From: Chitinophaga parva
GTDB taxonomy: Bacteria; Bacteroidota; Bacteroidia; Chitinophagales; Chitinophagaceae
Assembly: GCF_003071345.1 (NCBI RefSeq)
Contig: NZ_QCYK01000003.1
Coordinates: 1-64,000 of the forward strand
DNA: 64,000 nucleotides
Direction of reading: 5' to 3'
The first letter of the stretch is position 1. Every line of letters begins with the position of its first letter. Under the pieces are notes generated by a model. That model was given only the letters and a program-made list of their open reading frames with translations, was not told where the DNA came from and ran no database searches. Both the position numbers and the translations under genes were made by a program. This document shows, one piece after another, positions 33,199 to 43,462 of the stretch.

Positions 33199-35664
33199 AT
33201 GAAACGCATTCGCTCTGTTCTTTTCTTTACCTGGTTTTCAGGATTATCTATCGCTGCTGCCCAGAATGTTGCCGTAAAAGGCAAGGTCGTAGACGCGCAA
33301 AGCCATGCCCCCATTGAATATGCCAGTGTGGCCCTGTTCAGGGCAGGGGAGGCGGCCCCGGTAGCGGGCAATGTAAGTGCTGCCAATGGCGCATTCACGA
33401 TCCGCAAAACAGCACCCGGACATTACCAGTTAAAGATCACTTTCCTGGGCTACCAGACCCTTGAGCTGAGCGATGTAGTGGTGGGCAATGCGCCCCTGGA
33501 CCTGGGCACCATCCCGCTGTCGCCCTCCGGTAGCATGCTCCGGGAAGTGGGCGTATCTGCACAAAAAGCAGGTCTTCTCAATAAGATCGATAAGCAACGC
33601 TATGACGCCGGGCAATTTGAAACCGCCAAAGGCGGCTCCGCGATCGATGTGTTAAAGAACCTGCCATCGGTAGCTGTAAATTCACAAGGCGATATTACCG
33701 TGCGCGGGGCCACCGGCTTTATGGTGCTGCTGAATGGCAAGCCGGTGCTGGCCGATGCGCAGACCGTACTTTCCCAGCTGCCTGCCAATGCTATTGACCA
33801 CGTGGAACTGATCACCGCACCTTCTGCCAAATATGATCCCGATGGCCGCGGAGGCATTGTAAATATTGTAACTAAGAAAGGCGCCGCGGACGGGGTTACG
33901 CTCACGGTAAACCTGCAGGGCGGCCTGCCCAGCACCACGGATTACAATAACCTGGAAAAGCCCCAACGCTATGGCGCCGATGCCACGGTAAGCTTTAAAC
34001 AGGGCAAATGGGACGTGTCTGTAGGAGGAAACTATACTCGGAATGATAATGAAGGTTACCGCGAAGGCAATGTATATACGAAGGACTTTGTGCGCAATAC
34101 CATCACCCGTTTCCCATCTACTGGTGAGCGCAGTTTTGACCGTTATAACTATGCGGGCCGTGCATCCGTAAGTTTTGCGGCCGATGCGCATAACGTGATC
34201 TCCGCCGGCTTTTACAGCGGTAAAAGATACCAGGCAAGGCTCGCAGACCTCCTGTACCATAACACCACAGCTGATCTTACTACCAATGCGCTGATTAGCA
34301 GCACCACTTATTTCAATTCAAACCTGCAACGGAAGGAAGGTACTTTCAACCTGGGCAACCTGGATTATACCCACATCTTTGCCAATAAGTCCAGCCTCAC
34401 CGCCAGCCTGCAATACGAGCATGATGATCTTTATGGCGGTACCCTGAACCGCAATCTTCAATATCCCAACACGCAAGACACCATCCAGTTCGTAAACAAC
34501 CCGTACCGGCGCCCCATTGGTGCAGTGCGCGGCAAGCTGGATCACAGCATCAACCTGGGCGCCGGCAAGCTTGAAAGTGGCCTGCAGTACCGGCACGACA
34601 GCCAGGATGGTACGTTTGATTATTTTGTAACACCCCCTACATCACAGCCAGACATCGATAAGTTTAAAGGCAGCACACACGCGGTCAATGATATTTATTC
34701 CGTGTACAGCCAGTACTCCGGCAAGGCCGGTGCGCTGGAATACAACGGTGGCCTGCGGTATGAATATGCCACCCGGACGGTGCGCTTGTCTTACGATCCA
34801 AGCCCGCATGTCCTTAACCTGTCTAACCTGTTCCCATCGGCCAATCTACGCTATCACCTTACACAGGCATGGGGCCTGAAAGCCGGGTACAGCAGGCGGG
34901 TACAGCGTACCAGTAACCTGGAGTTGAACCCTATCCCGGAGCGGGAACATTCTGAAACGCTGGAAGAAGGAGACCCGGACCTGCTGCCGGAGTTTGTAGA
35001 CCTGGCAGAACTGGGCATAGACCGTACGTTCAAGCAGGGCGCTTTCTTTGGTACGCTGTACTATCAGCATATTCAAAATCCTATCCAGCGCCTGAACAGT
35101 GTGTATGCCGATACGATCCTGAACCGCGTGTTCACCAACGCGGGCAGCGCACGCCTCTTTGGCCTGGAAGCCGGTGTGAATATAACGCCGGTTAAATGGT
35201 GGACGCTGTACCTGGGTGCTAACCTGTACAATTATAAGATCCAGGGCAATATCTCCATCTTGGATAAGCCGGTTACAATCGCGAATAACGACTGGGCCTA
35301 TTCCATCAATGGTAATGCTACTTTTCAGCTGGATAAAACGTGGAGCGTGCAGCTGAATGCCAATTACCTGTCCAGGCGCCCCACCGCACAGGGGCAGGAC
35401 GGATCGTTCCTCGTGCCTAACAGTGCGGTGCGGAAAAGCCTGATGGCCGGGCGTTTGAAGATTGCCCTGCTGTGGCAGAATATGAACATGGGCATCCTGG
35501 GAGCTAACAAGCAGCGGATCACCACTTATGGCCCGGCATTTTTTACCACTACCAATTATATTTCAGAAACGGATGTGTTGATGTTGAACGTGAGTTTTAG
35601 CCTGAACCGCTTTGCCAGTAAGCTAAAGCTGCCGGTGAGTGAAACGGGGGACCGGGAGTTTTAG
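33199..35664 (+). CDS. TonB-dependent-receptor-like outer-membrane protein
   Basis: An 821-residue outer-membrane protein. The signal peptide (RIRSVLFFTWFSGLSIAAAQ) is followed by a carboxypeptidase-regulatory-like domain (VKGKVVDAQSHAPIEYASVA) and a plug domain (IDVLKNLPSVAVNSQGDITV, then AIDHVELITAPSAKYDPDGR). The rest is a beta-barrel ending in an aromatic-rich strand. This is the layout of the outer membrane beta-barrel family common in Bacteroidota, related to TonB receptors but without a SusD partner. The ligand is unknown. An AraC gene with matching operator repeats lies upstream. Confidence 0.87.
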   Translation: MKRIRSVLFFTWFSGLSIAAAQNVAVKGKVVDAQSHAPIEYASVALFRAGEAAPVAGNVSAANGAFTIRKTAPGHYQLKITFLGYQTLELSDVVVGNAPLDLGTIPLSPSGSMLREVGVSAQKAGLLNKIDKQRYDAGQFETAKGGSAIDVLKNLPSVAVNSQGDITVRGATGFMVLLNGKPVLADAQTVLSQLPANAIDHVELITAPSAKYDPDGRGGIVNIVTKKGAADGVTLTVNLQGGLPSTTDYNNLEKPQRYGADATVSFKQGKWDVSVGGNYTRNDNEGYREGNVYTKDFVRNTITRFPSTGERSFDRYNYAGRASVSFAADAHNVISAGFYSGKRYQARLADLLYHNTTADLTTNALISSTTYFNSNLQRKEGTFNLGNLDYTHIFANKSSLTASLQYEHDDLYGGTLNRNLQYPNTQDTIQFVNNPYRRPIGAVRGKLDHSINLGAGKLESGLQYRHDSQDGTFDYFVTPPTSQPDIDKFKGSTHAVNDIYSVYSQYSGKAGALEYNGGLRYEYATRTVRLSYDPSPHVLNLSNLFPSANLRYHLTQAWGLKAGYSRRVQRTSNLELNPIPEREHSETLEEGDPDLLPEFVDLAELGIDRTFKQGAFFGTLYYQHIQNPIQRLNSVYADTILNRVFTNAGSARLFGLEAGVNITPVKWWTLYLGANLYNYKIQGNISILDKPVTIANNDWAYSINGNATFQLDKTWSVQLNANYLSRRPTAQGQDGSFLVPNSAVRKSLMAGRLKIALLWQNMNMGILGANKQRITTYGPAFFTTTNYISETDVLMLNVSFSLNRFASKLKLPVSETGDREF

Positions 35665-35851
35665 GGGAGTGTTCTTTCCATGTGCATTGTTGTGTCAATG
35701 CAGTGTGTAGTGGAAGGCCGTGAGGCATGACGTTAAATCTTTAATTATTTTCAGCATGGCACTATTGTTTGTTGGAAAAATTTCTAATTTTGGTGCGGAT
35801 ATGTTTTACAAACAGTTTCATTACTGAGACACTATCGAACGAACGGACGTT

Positions 35852-36202
35852 ATGCCTGCTGCACTTATTCCCTTACTACTGCTGTTTTTCCAGCTCTTTC
35901 ATGCCGGGGCTGTAAAAGATGCACCTGTAAACGGTGGCGCCCGACCTTTTGTATTTAGCACACCGCATCATTGTATTTTCCAGCAGCCACACCAGGCCAG
36001 GTCCCGTGCGTTCTTGCCCAGCCTGGAGGATACGGAAAATACAGAGCACAAATCCTGCAGCCCCGCCGCCTGCATCTTACCCGGCTATATTACCCAAACC
36101 CGCATTGCCACTATCTTCCATCATCCTGCTGTGTCGCCGTTCCAGGTGCCTGTGGGACCATTGCATACCCTGTTTCTTTTCCATTGCAGCCTGAGGGTCT
36201 GA
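35852..36202 (+). CDS. Short secreted hypothetical protein
   Basis: A 116-residue frame starting with a good signal peptide (MPAALIPLLLLFFQLFHAGA). The mature part is rich in histidine, proline and cysteine (TPHHCIFQQPHQ, HKSCSPAACILPG) and matches no family I know. Bacteroidota efflux operons sometimes begin with a short exported metal-binding-like protein, and the RND genes begin 205 bp downstream in the same direction. Whether it is truly expressed is uncertain, since two other frames over the same stretch are also open. Confidence 0.42.
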   Translation: MPAALIPLLLLFFQLFHAGAVKDAPVNGGARPFVFSTPHHCIFQQPHQARSRAFLPSLEDTENTEHKSCSPAACILPGYITQTRIATIFHHPAVSPFQVPVGPLHTLFLFHCSLRV

Positions 36203-36407
36203 TACCCTTTCTTTCCCTGTTCTCATTTGTTTAGCACCTGACTGTCTTACAGGCACTACCACCTGTACAGGCCTCCATGCCGTATGTCCGCTACGTTCTT
36301 CGTAGTGCCGTTTACGTTATTCCGTGGTATACCACTGGAACAGGGACTGCTATGCCCGTACACTGCCATCATTGACCGTAGACAAAAAACCAATTTCAAA
36401 AACATAT

Positions 36408-37487
36408 ATGAAGAGGATGCTCATGCTCACCGGCGTGGTTGGCTTATTGTGCCATACCGGCTGTAAACCGAAGCAACAGGAAAAAGAAGTGGAAACCCGG
36501 CTGGAAGTGACCAGTCCCCTGCGGAAAGACACCGCTATTAACAAGGAATATGTGGCGCAGATCCGTGCGATCCGCCACATAGAGCTGCGTGCGCAGGAAA
36601 AAGGCTACCTGCAGAAAGTTTTCGTGGATGAGGGCCAGTATGTAAAACAAGGTCAATTGCTTTTCCAGATCATGCCCGCCCTGTACCAGGCGGAGTTGCA
36701 GAAAGCAGAAGCGGAAGTACAGTTGGAAGACATTGAGTTGCGCAACACCCAAAAGCTGGCGGACAGTAACGTGGTGGCCCCCAACGAACTGGCTATGGCC
36801 AGGGCACGGCTGGCAAAGGCCCAGGCAGAAGCCGCCCTTTCCAAAGTGCACTTACAGTTCACCGAGGTGCGTGCCCCGTTTGACGGCATCGTGGACCGCC
36901 TGATGGTAAAGCAAGGCAGCCTTGTAAATGAAGATGACCTGCTCACCAACCTGGCAGACAACAGCAGGATGTGGGTGTACTTCAACGTGCCGGAAGCTGA
37001 ATACCTGGATTACAAAAGCAAGAACAATGCGGCGATGCCCGCAGTAAAACTGAAGATGGCCAATAAGGAATTGTTTGCCTATCCCGGCGTGGTGGAAACC
37101 ATTGAAGGCGACTTTAACAATGAAACCGGCAACATCCCTTTCCGCGCCACTTTCCCCAATCCCAAAGGTCTGCTCCGGCATGGTGAAACCGGTGATATAG
37201 AAATGGAAGTGCCGGCAAAGGATGCACTCCTTATCCCCCAGAAAGCTACGTTCGAGATCCTGGATAAGAAATATGTGTACGTGGTGGGTAATGACCAGCG
37301 CGTGCACTCCCGGGAGATCACCATTGGGGCCAGCCTGGAAGACCTGTACGTGGTGACGGACGGCCTGGAAATGCAGGATAAGGTGCTGCTGGAAGGGCTG
37401 CGCAAAGTGAAGGATAATGATAAGATCAGCTATGATTTCGTAGACCCGGCAAAAGTGATCGGTGCACTGAAACTGCCGGCGGAATAA
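36408..37487 (+). CDS. RND efflux periplasmic adaptor lipoprotein (MFP/HlyD family)
   Basis: Start chosen at 36408 (MKRMLMLTGVVGLLCHTGCK), which gives a lipoprotein signal with C19 and a 359-residue protein. The adaptor shows the lipoyl half (IELRAQEKGYLQKVFVDEGQ, VKQGQLLFQIMP), a helical hairpin and the second lipoyl half (LQFTEVRAPFDGIVDRLMVK). It bridges the inner-membrane pump and the outer-membrane channel. It is followed 24 bp later by the pump gene, so the three genes form one operon. The substrate is not visible. Confidence 0.9.
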   Translation: MKRMLMLTGVVGLLCHTGCKPKQQEKEVETRLEVTSPLRKDTAINKEYVAQIRAIRHIELRAQEKGYLQKVFVDEGQYVKQGQLLFQIMPALYQAELQKAEAEVQLEDIELRNTQKLADSNVVAPNELAMARARLAKAQAEAALSKVHLQFTEVRAPFDGIVDRLMVKQGSLVNEDDLLTNLADNSRMWVYFNVPEAEYLDYKSKNNAAMPAVKLKMANKELFAYPGVVETIEGDFNNETGNIPFRATFPNPKGLLRHGETGDIEMEVPAKDALLIPQKATFEILDKKYVYVVGNDQRVHSREITIGASLEDLYVVTDGLEMQDKVLLEGLRKVKDNDKISYDFVDPAKVIGALKLPAE

Positions 37488-37511
37488 TTCAGGAGCTTAA
37501 AAACAATAACG

Positions 37512-40500
37512 ATGTTCAACAAATTCATAAAAAGACCTGTGCTGGCCATTGTACTGTCGCTGGTCATTATTTTCATGGGCATACTGGCCATAAATACATT
37601 GCCGGTATCCCAGTTCCCGTCCATTGCGCCGCCTATGGTGGTGGTGAGCGTGGCCTATCCCGGTGCCAGTGCCAAGGTACTCGTAGAATCTACGCTCATT
37701 CCCATGGAGAAGGCCATCAATGGCGCCCCCGGCATGAAATACATGACTTCCGATGCCACCAGTGCCGGTGAGGCCACTATACAGGTGATCTTTGACCTGG
37801 GTACAGATCCTAACCAGGCGGTGGTAAATGTAAAGAACCGCATAGAGCAGGTAACCAACCGCCTGCCGGTGCTGGTGCAGCGGGAAGGCATCACGGTAAA
37901 TTATACTTCCCCTAACATGCTGATGTATGTAAATCTTTACAGCAAGGATAAGCATGCGGATGAAAAGTTCCTCTACAACTTTGCAGGAGTGAATATCCTG
38001 CCGGAGATCAGCCGCCTGAAAGGGGTGGGGAGTGCCAAAATACTGGGTAGCCGCAACTTTGCCATGCGGGTATGGCTAAAGCCCGACCGCATGCGTGCTT
38101 ACAATATCTCTACTGATGAAGTGATGGCAGCCCTGTCGGAACAAAGCATCATCGGCTCTCCCGGCAGGATAGGCCAAAGCTCCGGCAAGCGCTCCCAATC
38201 CCTTGAATATGTGCTCACCTACGCAGGCCGTTACAATAAGCCGGAACAGTACAAGGACGTGGTGATCCGCGCCAACCCGGACGGGCAACTGCTGCACCTG
38301 GGCGATATTGCGGATGTGGAACTGGGAAGTGAGTTCTATGATATTTATTCCAATATGGATGGTCATCCTTCTGCTGCTATTACCCTGAAGCAAACTTATG
38401 GTAGCAATGCCAGTGATGTGATCAAAGAGGTGAAGGCCAAGCTGGAAGAGATCAAAGCCAATTCCTTCCCGCCGGGCATGGAGTACCAGATCAGCTATGA
38501 CGTGTCCAGCTTCCTGGATGCCTCCATTGAAAAGGTGGTGCATACCCTGGCGGAGGCCTTTGTACTGGTGGCCATCGTGGTGTTCCTCTTCCTGGGCGAC
38601 TGGCGTTCCACGCTCATTCCCACGCTGGCTGTGCCGGTTTCGCTCATCGGCGCCTTCATCTTCATGCAGTTGCTGGGCCTTACCATTAATCTTATCACGC
38701 TGTTTGCTTTGGTGCTGGCTATCGGCATCGTGGTAGACAATGCCATCGTAGTGGTAGAGGCCGTGCACGCAAAAATGGCAGAAGAAGATCTCTCTCCCTA
38801 CAAGGCCACTAAAAAGGTATTGCAGGAGATCAGCGGCGCTATCATTGCTATTACGCTGCTGATGACGGCTGTATTTGTACCGGTGGCCTTCATGAGCGGG
38901 CCGGTAGGTATTTTTTACCGGCAGTTTTCCATCACCATGGCCACGGCCATTGTTATCTCGGGGCTGGTGGCGCTTACGCTTACGCCTGTGCTTTGCGCCA
39001 TGATCCTGAAGAACCATCACGGGCAGCCGGCAAAGCGTTCGCCCATTGACCGGGTGCTCGGGGCCTTCAACCGCTGGTTTGAACGGATGACCGGGCGCTA
39101 TGCCGCCTTCCTGGGCCTGATCGTGAACCGGCGGGTGGTCACCTTTGGTCTGCTGGGCATTTTCTGCGTGGGCATCTGGGCTACGTCCCGCACCCTGCCG
39201 GAAGGATTTATCCCGAACGAAGACCAGGGCATGATCTATGCCATCATTCAAACGCCGCCCGGCTCCACGCTGGAAAGGACCAACAACATTGCCCGCCAGC
39301 TGCAGGGCATTGCGGAGAAGGTGGAGGGCGTGCAGTCTGTATCTGCACTGGCAGGTTATGAGGTGCTTACGGAAGGCCGTGGTTCCAACGCCGGCACCTG
39401 CCTGATCAACCTGAAAAACTGGTCGGACCGGAAGCATGCTGTGAACGAGATCATTGAAGAACTGGAAGAGAAAGCGAAGGTGATACCCGGTGCCACCATT
39501 GAGTTCTTCCAGCCCCCGGCCGTACCGGGTTATGGCGCCGCCGGCGGCTTTTCCCTGCGCCTGCTGGATAAGACCAATACCGGCGATTATGCGGCCCTGG
39601 GAAAAGTGAACCAGGAATTTATGGCGGCGCTGCGCAAGCGGAAAGAGCTCACGGGGCTCTTCACTTTCTTTGCGGCCAACTATCCGCAGTACGAGCTGCA
39701 GATCGATAACAAAGCGGCTATGCAGAAAGGCGTTTCCATTGGCAAGGCGATGGATAACTTGTCCATCCTCATTGGCAGTACGTATGAACTGGGCTTTATC
39801 CGCTTTGGTACTTTTTATAAAGTGTTTGTACAGGCTTCGCCGGAATACCGCGCGCTGCCGGAAGATGTGCTGAAGCTGTATGTGAAGAACGATCGCGGGG
39901 AAATGGTGCCTTATTCCGCTTTCATGAGCATTAAAAAAACACAGGGGCTCAATGAGATCACGCGGTATAATATGTACCCGGCAGCAGCTATCAATGGTGC
40001 GCCGGCCGCGGGTTACAGCAGCGGGGAGGCCATTAAGGCCATACAGGAAGTAGCAAAGGAAACACTGCCCCGGGGCTATGGAATAGACTGGCTGGGCCTT
40101 TCAAAGGATGAAGCCGGGCGCGGTAACGAAGCGCTGTATATTTTCCTGATCGTGCTGGCATTCGTGTATATGGTGCTGGCTGCACAATATGAAAGTTTTA
40201 TCCTGCCGCTGGCAGTAGTACTCTCATTGCCCGTTGGGGTGTTTGGCGCATTTGTGTTGCTCAAGTGCATGGGCCTCTCCAACGACATTTACGCACAGGT
40301 AGGCCTGGTGATGCTGGTAGGCCTGCTGGGTAAGAATGCAGTACTTATCGTGGAATTTGCCGTGCAGAAGCACCAGGAAGGCGCTACTATCCTGGAAGCC
40401 GCGATAGAAGGGGCCCGCGTGCGTTTCCGCCCCATCCTCATGACCTCCTTTGCTTTCATTGCAGGCCTCGTTCCCCTGCTTTTTGCCACCGGGCCAGGCG

Positions 40501-40754
40501 CCATTGGCAACCGTACCATTGGTGCTTCCTCTGCCGGTGGCATGCTGCTGGGTACCGTGCTGGGCGTGCTTCTTGTGCCGGGGCTGTACTATGCCTTTGC
40601 AAAGATGGCCGCCGGCCGCAAACTAATCCGGGACGAAGAAGAGCTGCCACTCACGGAAGACATCACCTACACGAAGAAGCAAAAGAAAAAGCTGTTAACG
40701 CACAACGGGAACGCAGCACATTCACTGAACGACAAAAATGGGAATCATGTATAA
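37512..40754 (+). CDS. RND multidrug efflux permease (HAE1 family)
   Basis: A 1080-residue AcrB-like pump with 12 helices and two large periplasmic loops. The start (FIKRPVLAIVLSLVIIFMGI) and the first pore region (LPVSQFPSIAPPMVVVSVAY) are typical. In helix 4 the proton-relay pair normally written DD reads VDNAIVVVE, so the second Asp is Asn, while the helix 10 lysine is kept (LLGKNAVLIVEFA). This variant is also seen in other members of the family. The short C-terminal tail is charged. The stop overlaps the next start by 17 bp, indicating coupled translation with the outer-membrane channel. Confidence 0.93.
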   Translation: MFNKFIKRPVLAIVLSLVIIFMGILAINTLPVSQFPSIAPPMVVVSVAYPGASAKVLVESTLIPMEKAINGAPGMKYMTSDATSAGEATIQVIFDLGTDPNQAVVNVKNRIEQVTNRLPVLVQREGITVNYTSPNMLMYVNLYSKDKHADEKFLYNFAGVNILPEISRLKGVGSAKILGSRNFAMRVWLKPDRMRAYNISTDEVMAALSEQSIIGSPGRIGQSSGKRSQSLEYVLTYAGRYNKPEQYKDVVIRANPDGQLLHLGDIADVELGSEFYDIYSNMDGHPSAAITLKQTYGSNASDVIKEVKAKLEEIKANSFPPGMEYQISYDVSSFLDASIEKVVHTLAEAFVLVAIVVFLFLGDWRSTLIPTLAVPVSLIGAFIFMQLLGLTINLITLFALVLAIGIVVDNAIVVVEAVHAKMAEEDLSPYKATKKVLQEISGAIIAITLLMTAVFVPVAFMSGPVGIFYRQFSITMATAIVISGLVALTLTPVLCAMILKNHHGQPAKRSPIDRVLGAFNRWFERMTGRYAAFLGLIVNRRVVTFGLLGIFCVGIWATSRTLPEGFIPNEDQGMIYAIIQTPPGSTLERTNNIARQLQGIAEKVEGVQSVSALAGYEVLTEGRGSNAGTCLINLKNWSDRKHAVNEIIEELEEKAKVIPGATIEFFQPPAVPGYGAAGGFSLRLLDKTNTGDYAALGKVNQEFMAALRKRKELTGLFTFFAANYPQYELQIDNKAAMQKGVSIGKAMDNLSILIGSTYELGFIRFGTFYKVFVQASPEYRALPEDVLKLYVKNDRGEMVPYSAFMSIKKTQGLNEITRYNMYPAAAINGAPAAGYSSGEAIKAIQEVAKETLPRGYGIDWLGLSKDEAGRGNEALYIFLIVLAFVYMVLAAQYESFILPLAVVLSLPVGVFGAFVLLKCMGLSNDIYAQVGLVMLVGLLGKNAVLIVEFAVQKHQEGATILEAAIEGARVRFRPILMTSFAFIAGLVPLLFATGPGAIGNRTIGASSAGGMLLGTVLGVLLVPGLYYAFAKMAAGRKLIRDEEELPLTEDITYTKKQKKKLLTHNGNAAHSLNDKNGNHV

Positions 40755-42177
40755 CAAAAGATGCCGTTATCGCTGGATGGCTTGCCTGCTGCTGTTGTAT
40801 ACAGCGTGCAACGTGCCGAAAGAAACGGTGAGAAGGGAGAACAGGCTGGTGCCGGATCAATACAACAGTACGCAGGATACTACCAATCCTGCCGGTGTAA
40901 AATGGAGGGACTATTTTACAGACCCGGATTTAATTGCACTGATAGATACTGCGTTGGAACACAACCAGGAACTGAACATCCTTGCACAGGAAATAGCCGT
41001 GCGCAACAACGAGATCCGCGAAAAGAAAGGCGAATACCTGCCTTTTGCGGGTATTAAAGCCGGTGCCGGCCTGGATAAAGTGGGGCGCTATACGAACATT
41101 GGCGCCATGGAAGAAGCCACGGAGATCAAGCCTGGTAAGGCTATGCCGGACCCCTTGCCCGATTTTATGGTGGCAGGCTACGCCAGTTGGGAAGCAGATA
41201 TCTGGCATAAGCTGCACAACGCGAAGAAAGCAGCATTAAGCCGCTACCTGTCCAGTATAGAAGGGCGGAATTTTGCCGTGACCAACCTGGTGGCAGAAAT
41301 TGCGGAAGCTTATTACGAATTACTGGCCCTGGACAATCAACTGGAGATCGTGAGCAGGAATGTGGACATCCAAACGCAGGCGCTGCGCATAGTGAAACTG
41401 CAGAAAGAAGCTACACAAGTGACCGAGCTGGCCGTGCGCCGCTTTGAAGCGCAAGTGCTGCATACACAAAGCCTGCAATATGGCATCCGCCAGCAGATCA
41501 CGGAAACCGAGAATAAGATCAATTACCTGCTGGGCCGCTATCCCCAGCCCATCCGGCGCAGCAGCAATAGCTTTGATACGCTGGTGCCACACGTGATCAG
41601 CGCCGGCCTGCCTTCCCAACTACTGGCCAACCGCCCCGACATCAGGCAGGCGGAGCTGGACCTGCAGGCAGCCAGGCTGGATGTGCAGGCGGCCAGGGCC
41701 CGGTTCTATCCCGCTGTGGGCATCACTGCCAGCGTGGGCTACCAGGCCTTTGACCCCGGTTACCTGTTGCGTACGCCCGCATCCCTGCTGTATGGCCTGG
41801 CCGGCGACCTGGCAGCCCCCCTGGTGAACAGGAATGCGATCAGGGCTGCTTACAGCAGCGCCAATGCACGGCAACTACAGGCGGTATACAATTATGAACG
41901 CACGGTGCTCAAGGGATACATGGAAGTGTATAACCAACTGTCCAGGATCAGCAACCTTGAAAAAGGGTATGCCCTGAAATCCCGCCAGGTAGCGGCGCTG
42001 GTGCATTCGGTAGACATTGCCAATACGCTCTTCAGCGCTACCCGTGCAGATTATATGGAAGTGCTGATGACCCAGCGCGATGCACTGGAATCAAAGTTTG
42101 AATTGGTAGAAACCAGGCAGCAACAGTTGAATGCGATGGTGAACATTTACCGCGCACTGGGAGGAGGATGGAAGTAA
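40738..42177 (+). CDS. Outer-membrane efflux lipoprotein (NodT/OprM type)
   Basis: A 479-residue TolC-like channel. The signal peptide ends in LLYTAC, with the lipidated cysteine at residue 24. Two outer-membrane-efflux repeats follow, with long helices (NQELNILAQEIAVRNNEIRE and SRNVDIQTQALRIVKLQKEA) and the frequent LLANRPDIRQAELDLQAA motif. It completes a tripartite RND system with the two genes upstream. ATG at 40747 is an alternative start. A rho-independent terminator follows, so it is the last gene of the operon. Confidence 0.9.
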   Translation: MGIMYNKRCRYRWMACLLLLYTACNVPKETVRRENRLVPDQYNSTQDTTNPAGVKWRDYFTDPDLIALIDTALEHNQELNILAQEIAVRNNEIREKKGEYLPFAGIKAGAGLDKVGRYTNIGAMEEATEIKPGKAMPDPLPDFMVAGYASWEADIWHKLHNAKKAALSRYLSSIEGRNFAVTNLVAEIAEAYYELLALDNQLEIVSRNVDIQTQALRIVKLQKEATQVTELAVRRFEAQVLHTQSLQYGIRQQITETENKINYLLGRYPQPIRRSSNSFDTLVPHVISAGLPSQLLANRPDIRQAELDLQAARLDVQAARARFYPAVGITASVGYQAFDPGYLLRTPASLLYGLAGDLAAPLVNRNAIRAAYSSANARQLQAVYNYERTVLKGYMEVYNQLSRISNLEKGYALKSRQVAALVHSVDIANTLFSATRADYMEVLMTQRDALESKFELVETRQQQLNAMVNIYRALGGGWK

Positions 42178-42210
42178 TGATAGCGTGATTACTTGTGTGT
42201 GTTGTTGCCG

Positions 42211-42247
42211 GAACGGGTCGTCATTTTTTGGCGGCCCGTTCTTTTTT
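42211..42247 (+). terminator. Terminator of the RND operon
   Basis: GAACGGG (42211-42217) pairs with CCCGTTC (42235-42241), followed by a T run to 42247. The hairpin lies 33 bp after the efflux channel gene. Confidence 0.75.
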
Positions 42248-42290
42248 GCAGGGCGCAATCACGGATGGTGAAAAATCCTCCTGAAGCAGT

Positions 42291-43352
42291 TTACAATTTC
42301 ACCTGCTGCTGCCCGTCATTTATCCCGTCAATGAATTTGATCACACCCGTCATATAGGTGGTTTGATCGTCCCACATGCAAAGGTGGCTGCCGTTGGGGC
42401 AATACAGGTAGCTGCCGTGTTTTACCTGTGTGGAAGCCCATTCCATGTGTCTGGGGTCCATGGTATCGAACTGCGCGCCGATGAACAGGGTGGGCACCGT
42501 GAGGCTGGGCAGTTCTTTGGTAATGTCCCACTTTTCCAGTTTGCCGCTGATGCCAAACTCGCTGGGGCCTTGCATGGTCACGTACATGGCCGCATTCACT
42601 TTAGAGAGGGAGCGGTTCACCGGTTCCGGCCACTGGTTCAGGGGGCGACGCAGGATATGTTGGGTGTAGAAATGAGGGAGGAGTAGGCCCATGTATTCCG
42701 GGTCGTCAAATTTCTTTTGTGCTTCGAGTGTTTGGATACGGGCCAGTACTTTCGGGTCCAGTTGTTTGGCCAGTACCTCTTTGGCATATTGGTCATAGGC
42801 AGGGCAGCTCATCATCATATCGGAGATGATCAGGCCTTTGAGACGGTCCTGGTATTTCAGCGCATATTGTGCTGCCAGGATGCCGCCCCAGGAGTGCCCC
42901 AGCAGGTAGAAGTTGCCTTTGTCCAGGTGGAGGGCCTTGCGTACCTGCTCTACTTCTTCCACGGAACGGGAAAGATCGAACAGGGACGTGTCCTTTGGGT
43001 TATCGGAGTTGCCGCAGCCCAGCTGGTCGTAATAAATAAATTCAATGCCGGCGGCGGGGAAAAAGCTTTCAAAACATTCCAGGTATTCATGGGTAAGGCC
43101 CGGGCCTCCATTGAGCAGCAATACCTTGACTGCAGGGTTGTTGCCAATGCGCTTGGTCCATACATTGAACTTGCCATGGGGCGTGTTGATGGGGATCATT
43201 CGAATGCCGCCGGTTTTAATGCCGGAGGTAGTATCCTTTAAATAAGCAGCACCGGTGTCTGTGCCAGGAGTGCCGCTGCCAGACTGGTGGCAGGATATGG
43301 TAAGCGTTACAGCGGCTGCCAGTAACAGGCTGCCGGTTCTGCGGAAGATCAT
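42291..43352 (-). CDS. Proline iminopeptidase-like alpha/beta hydrolase lipoprotein
   Basis: A 353-residue protein with a lipoprotein signal (LTISC, C21), so it is anchored in the cell envelope. The alpha/beta hydrolase core has LNGGPGLTHEYL (oxyanion region), the nucleophile in GHSWGG, the acid in QFDTMDP and the histidine in NGSHLCMWDD. The GGPG and GHSWGG motifs are typical of prolyl iminopeptidase or tricorn-interacting factor F1 peptidases, which remove N-terminal proline from peptides. It is convergent with the RND operon and divergent from the small gene to its right. Confidence 0.88.
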   Translation of the reverse strand: MIFRRTGSLLLAAAVTLTISCHQSGSGTPGTDTGAAYLKDTTSGIKTGGIRMIPINTPHGKFNVWTKRIGNNPAVKVLLLNGGPGLTHEYLECFESFFPAAGIEFIYYDQLGCGNSDNPKDTSLFDLSRSVEEVEQVRKALHLDKGNFYLLGHSWGGILAAQYALKYQDRLKGLIISDMMMSCPAYDQYAKEVLAKQLDPKVLARIQTLEAQKKFDDPEYMGLLLPHFYTQHILRRPLNQWPEPVNRSLSKVNAAMYVTMQGPSEFGISGKLEKWDITKELPSLTVPTLFIGAQFDTMDPRHMEWASTQVKHGSYLYCPNGSHLCMWDDQTTYMTGVIKFIDGINDGQQQVKL

Positions 43353-43462
43353 GAGAAGGATTTTGGAACAGGAATAAATATAGAGCTTTTAATCGTGGGG
43401 GGCAGAGGATGTGAACATAGACAAGGTCGGAGCGGGTGAAAAAGTTAAATTTTTTAGTTGGA

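Noticed and set aside
38076..39437. 453-codon open frame on the minus strand
   Set aside because: Antisense to the RND permease; composition is His/Gln/Arg-rich and without motifs.
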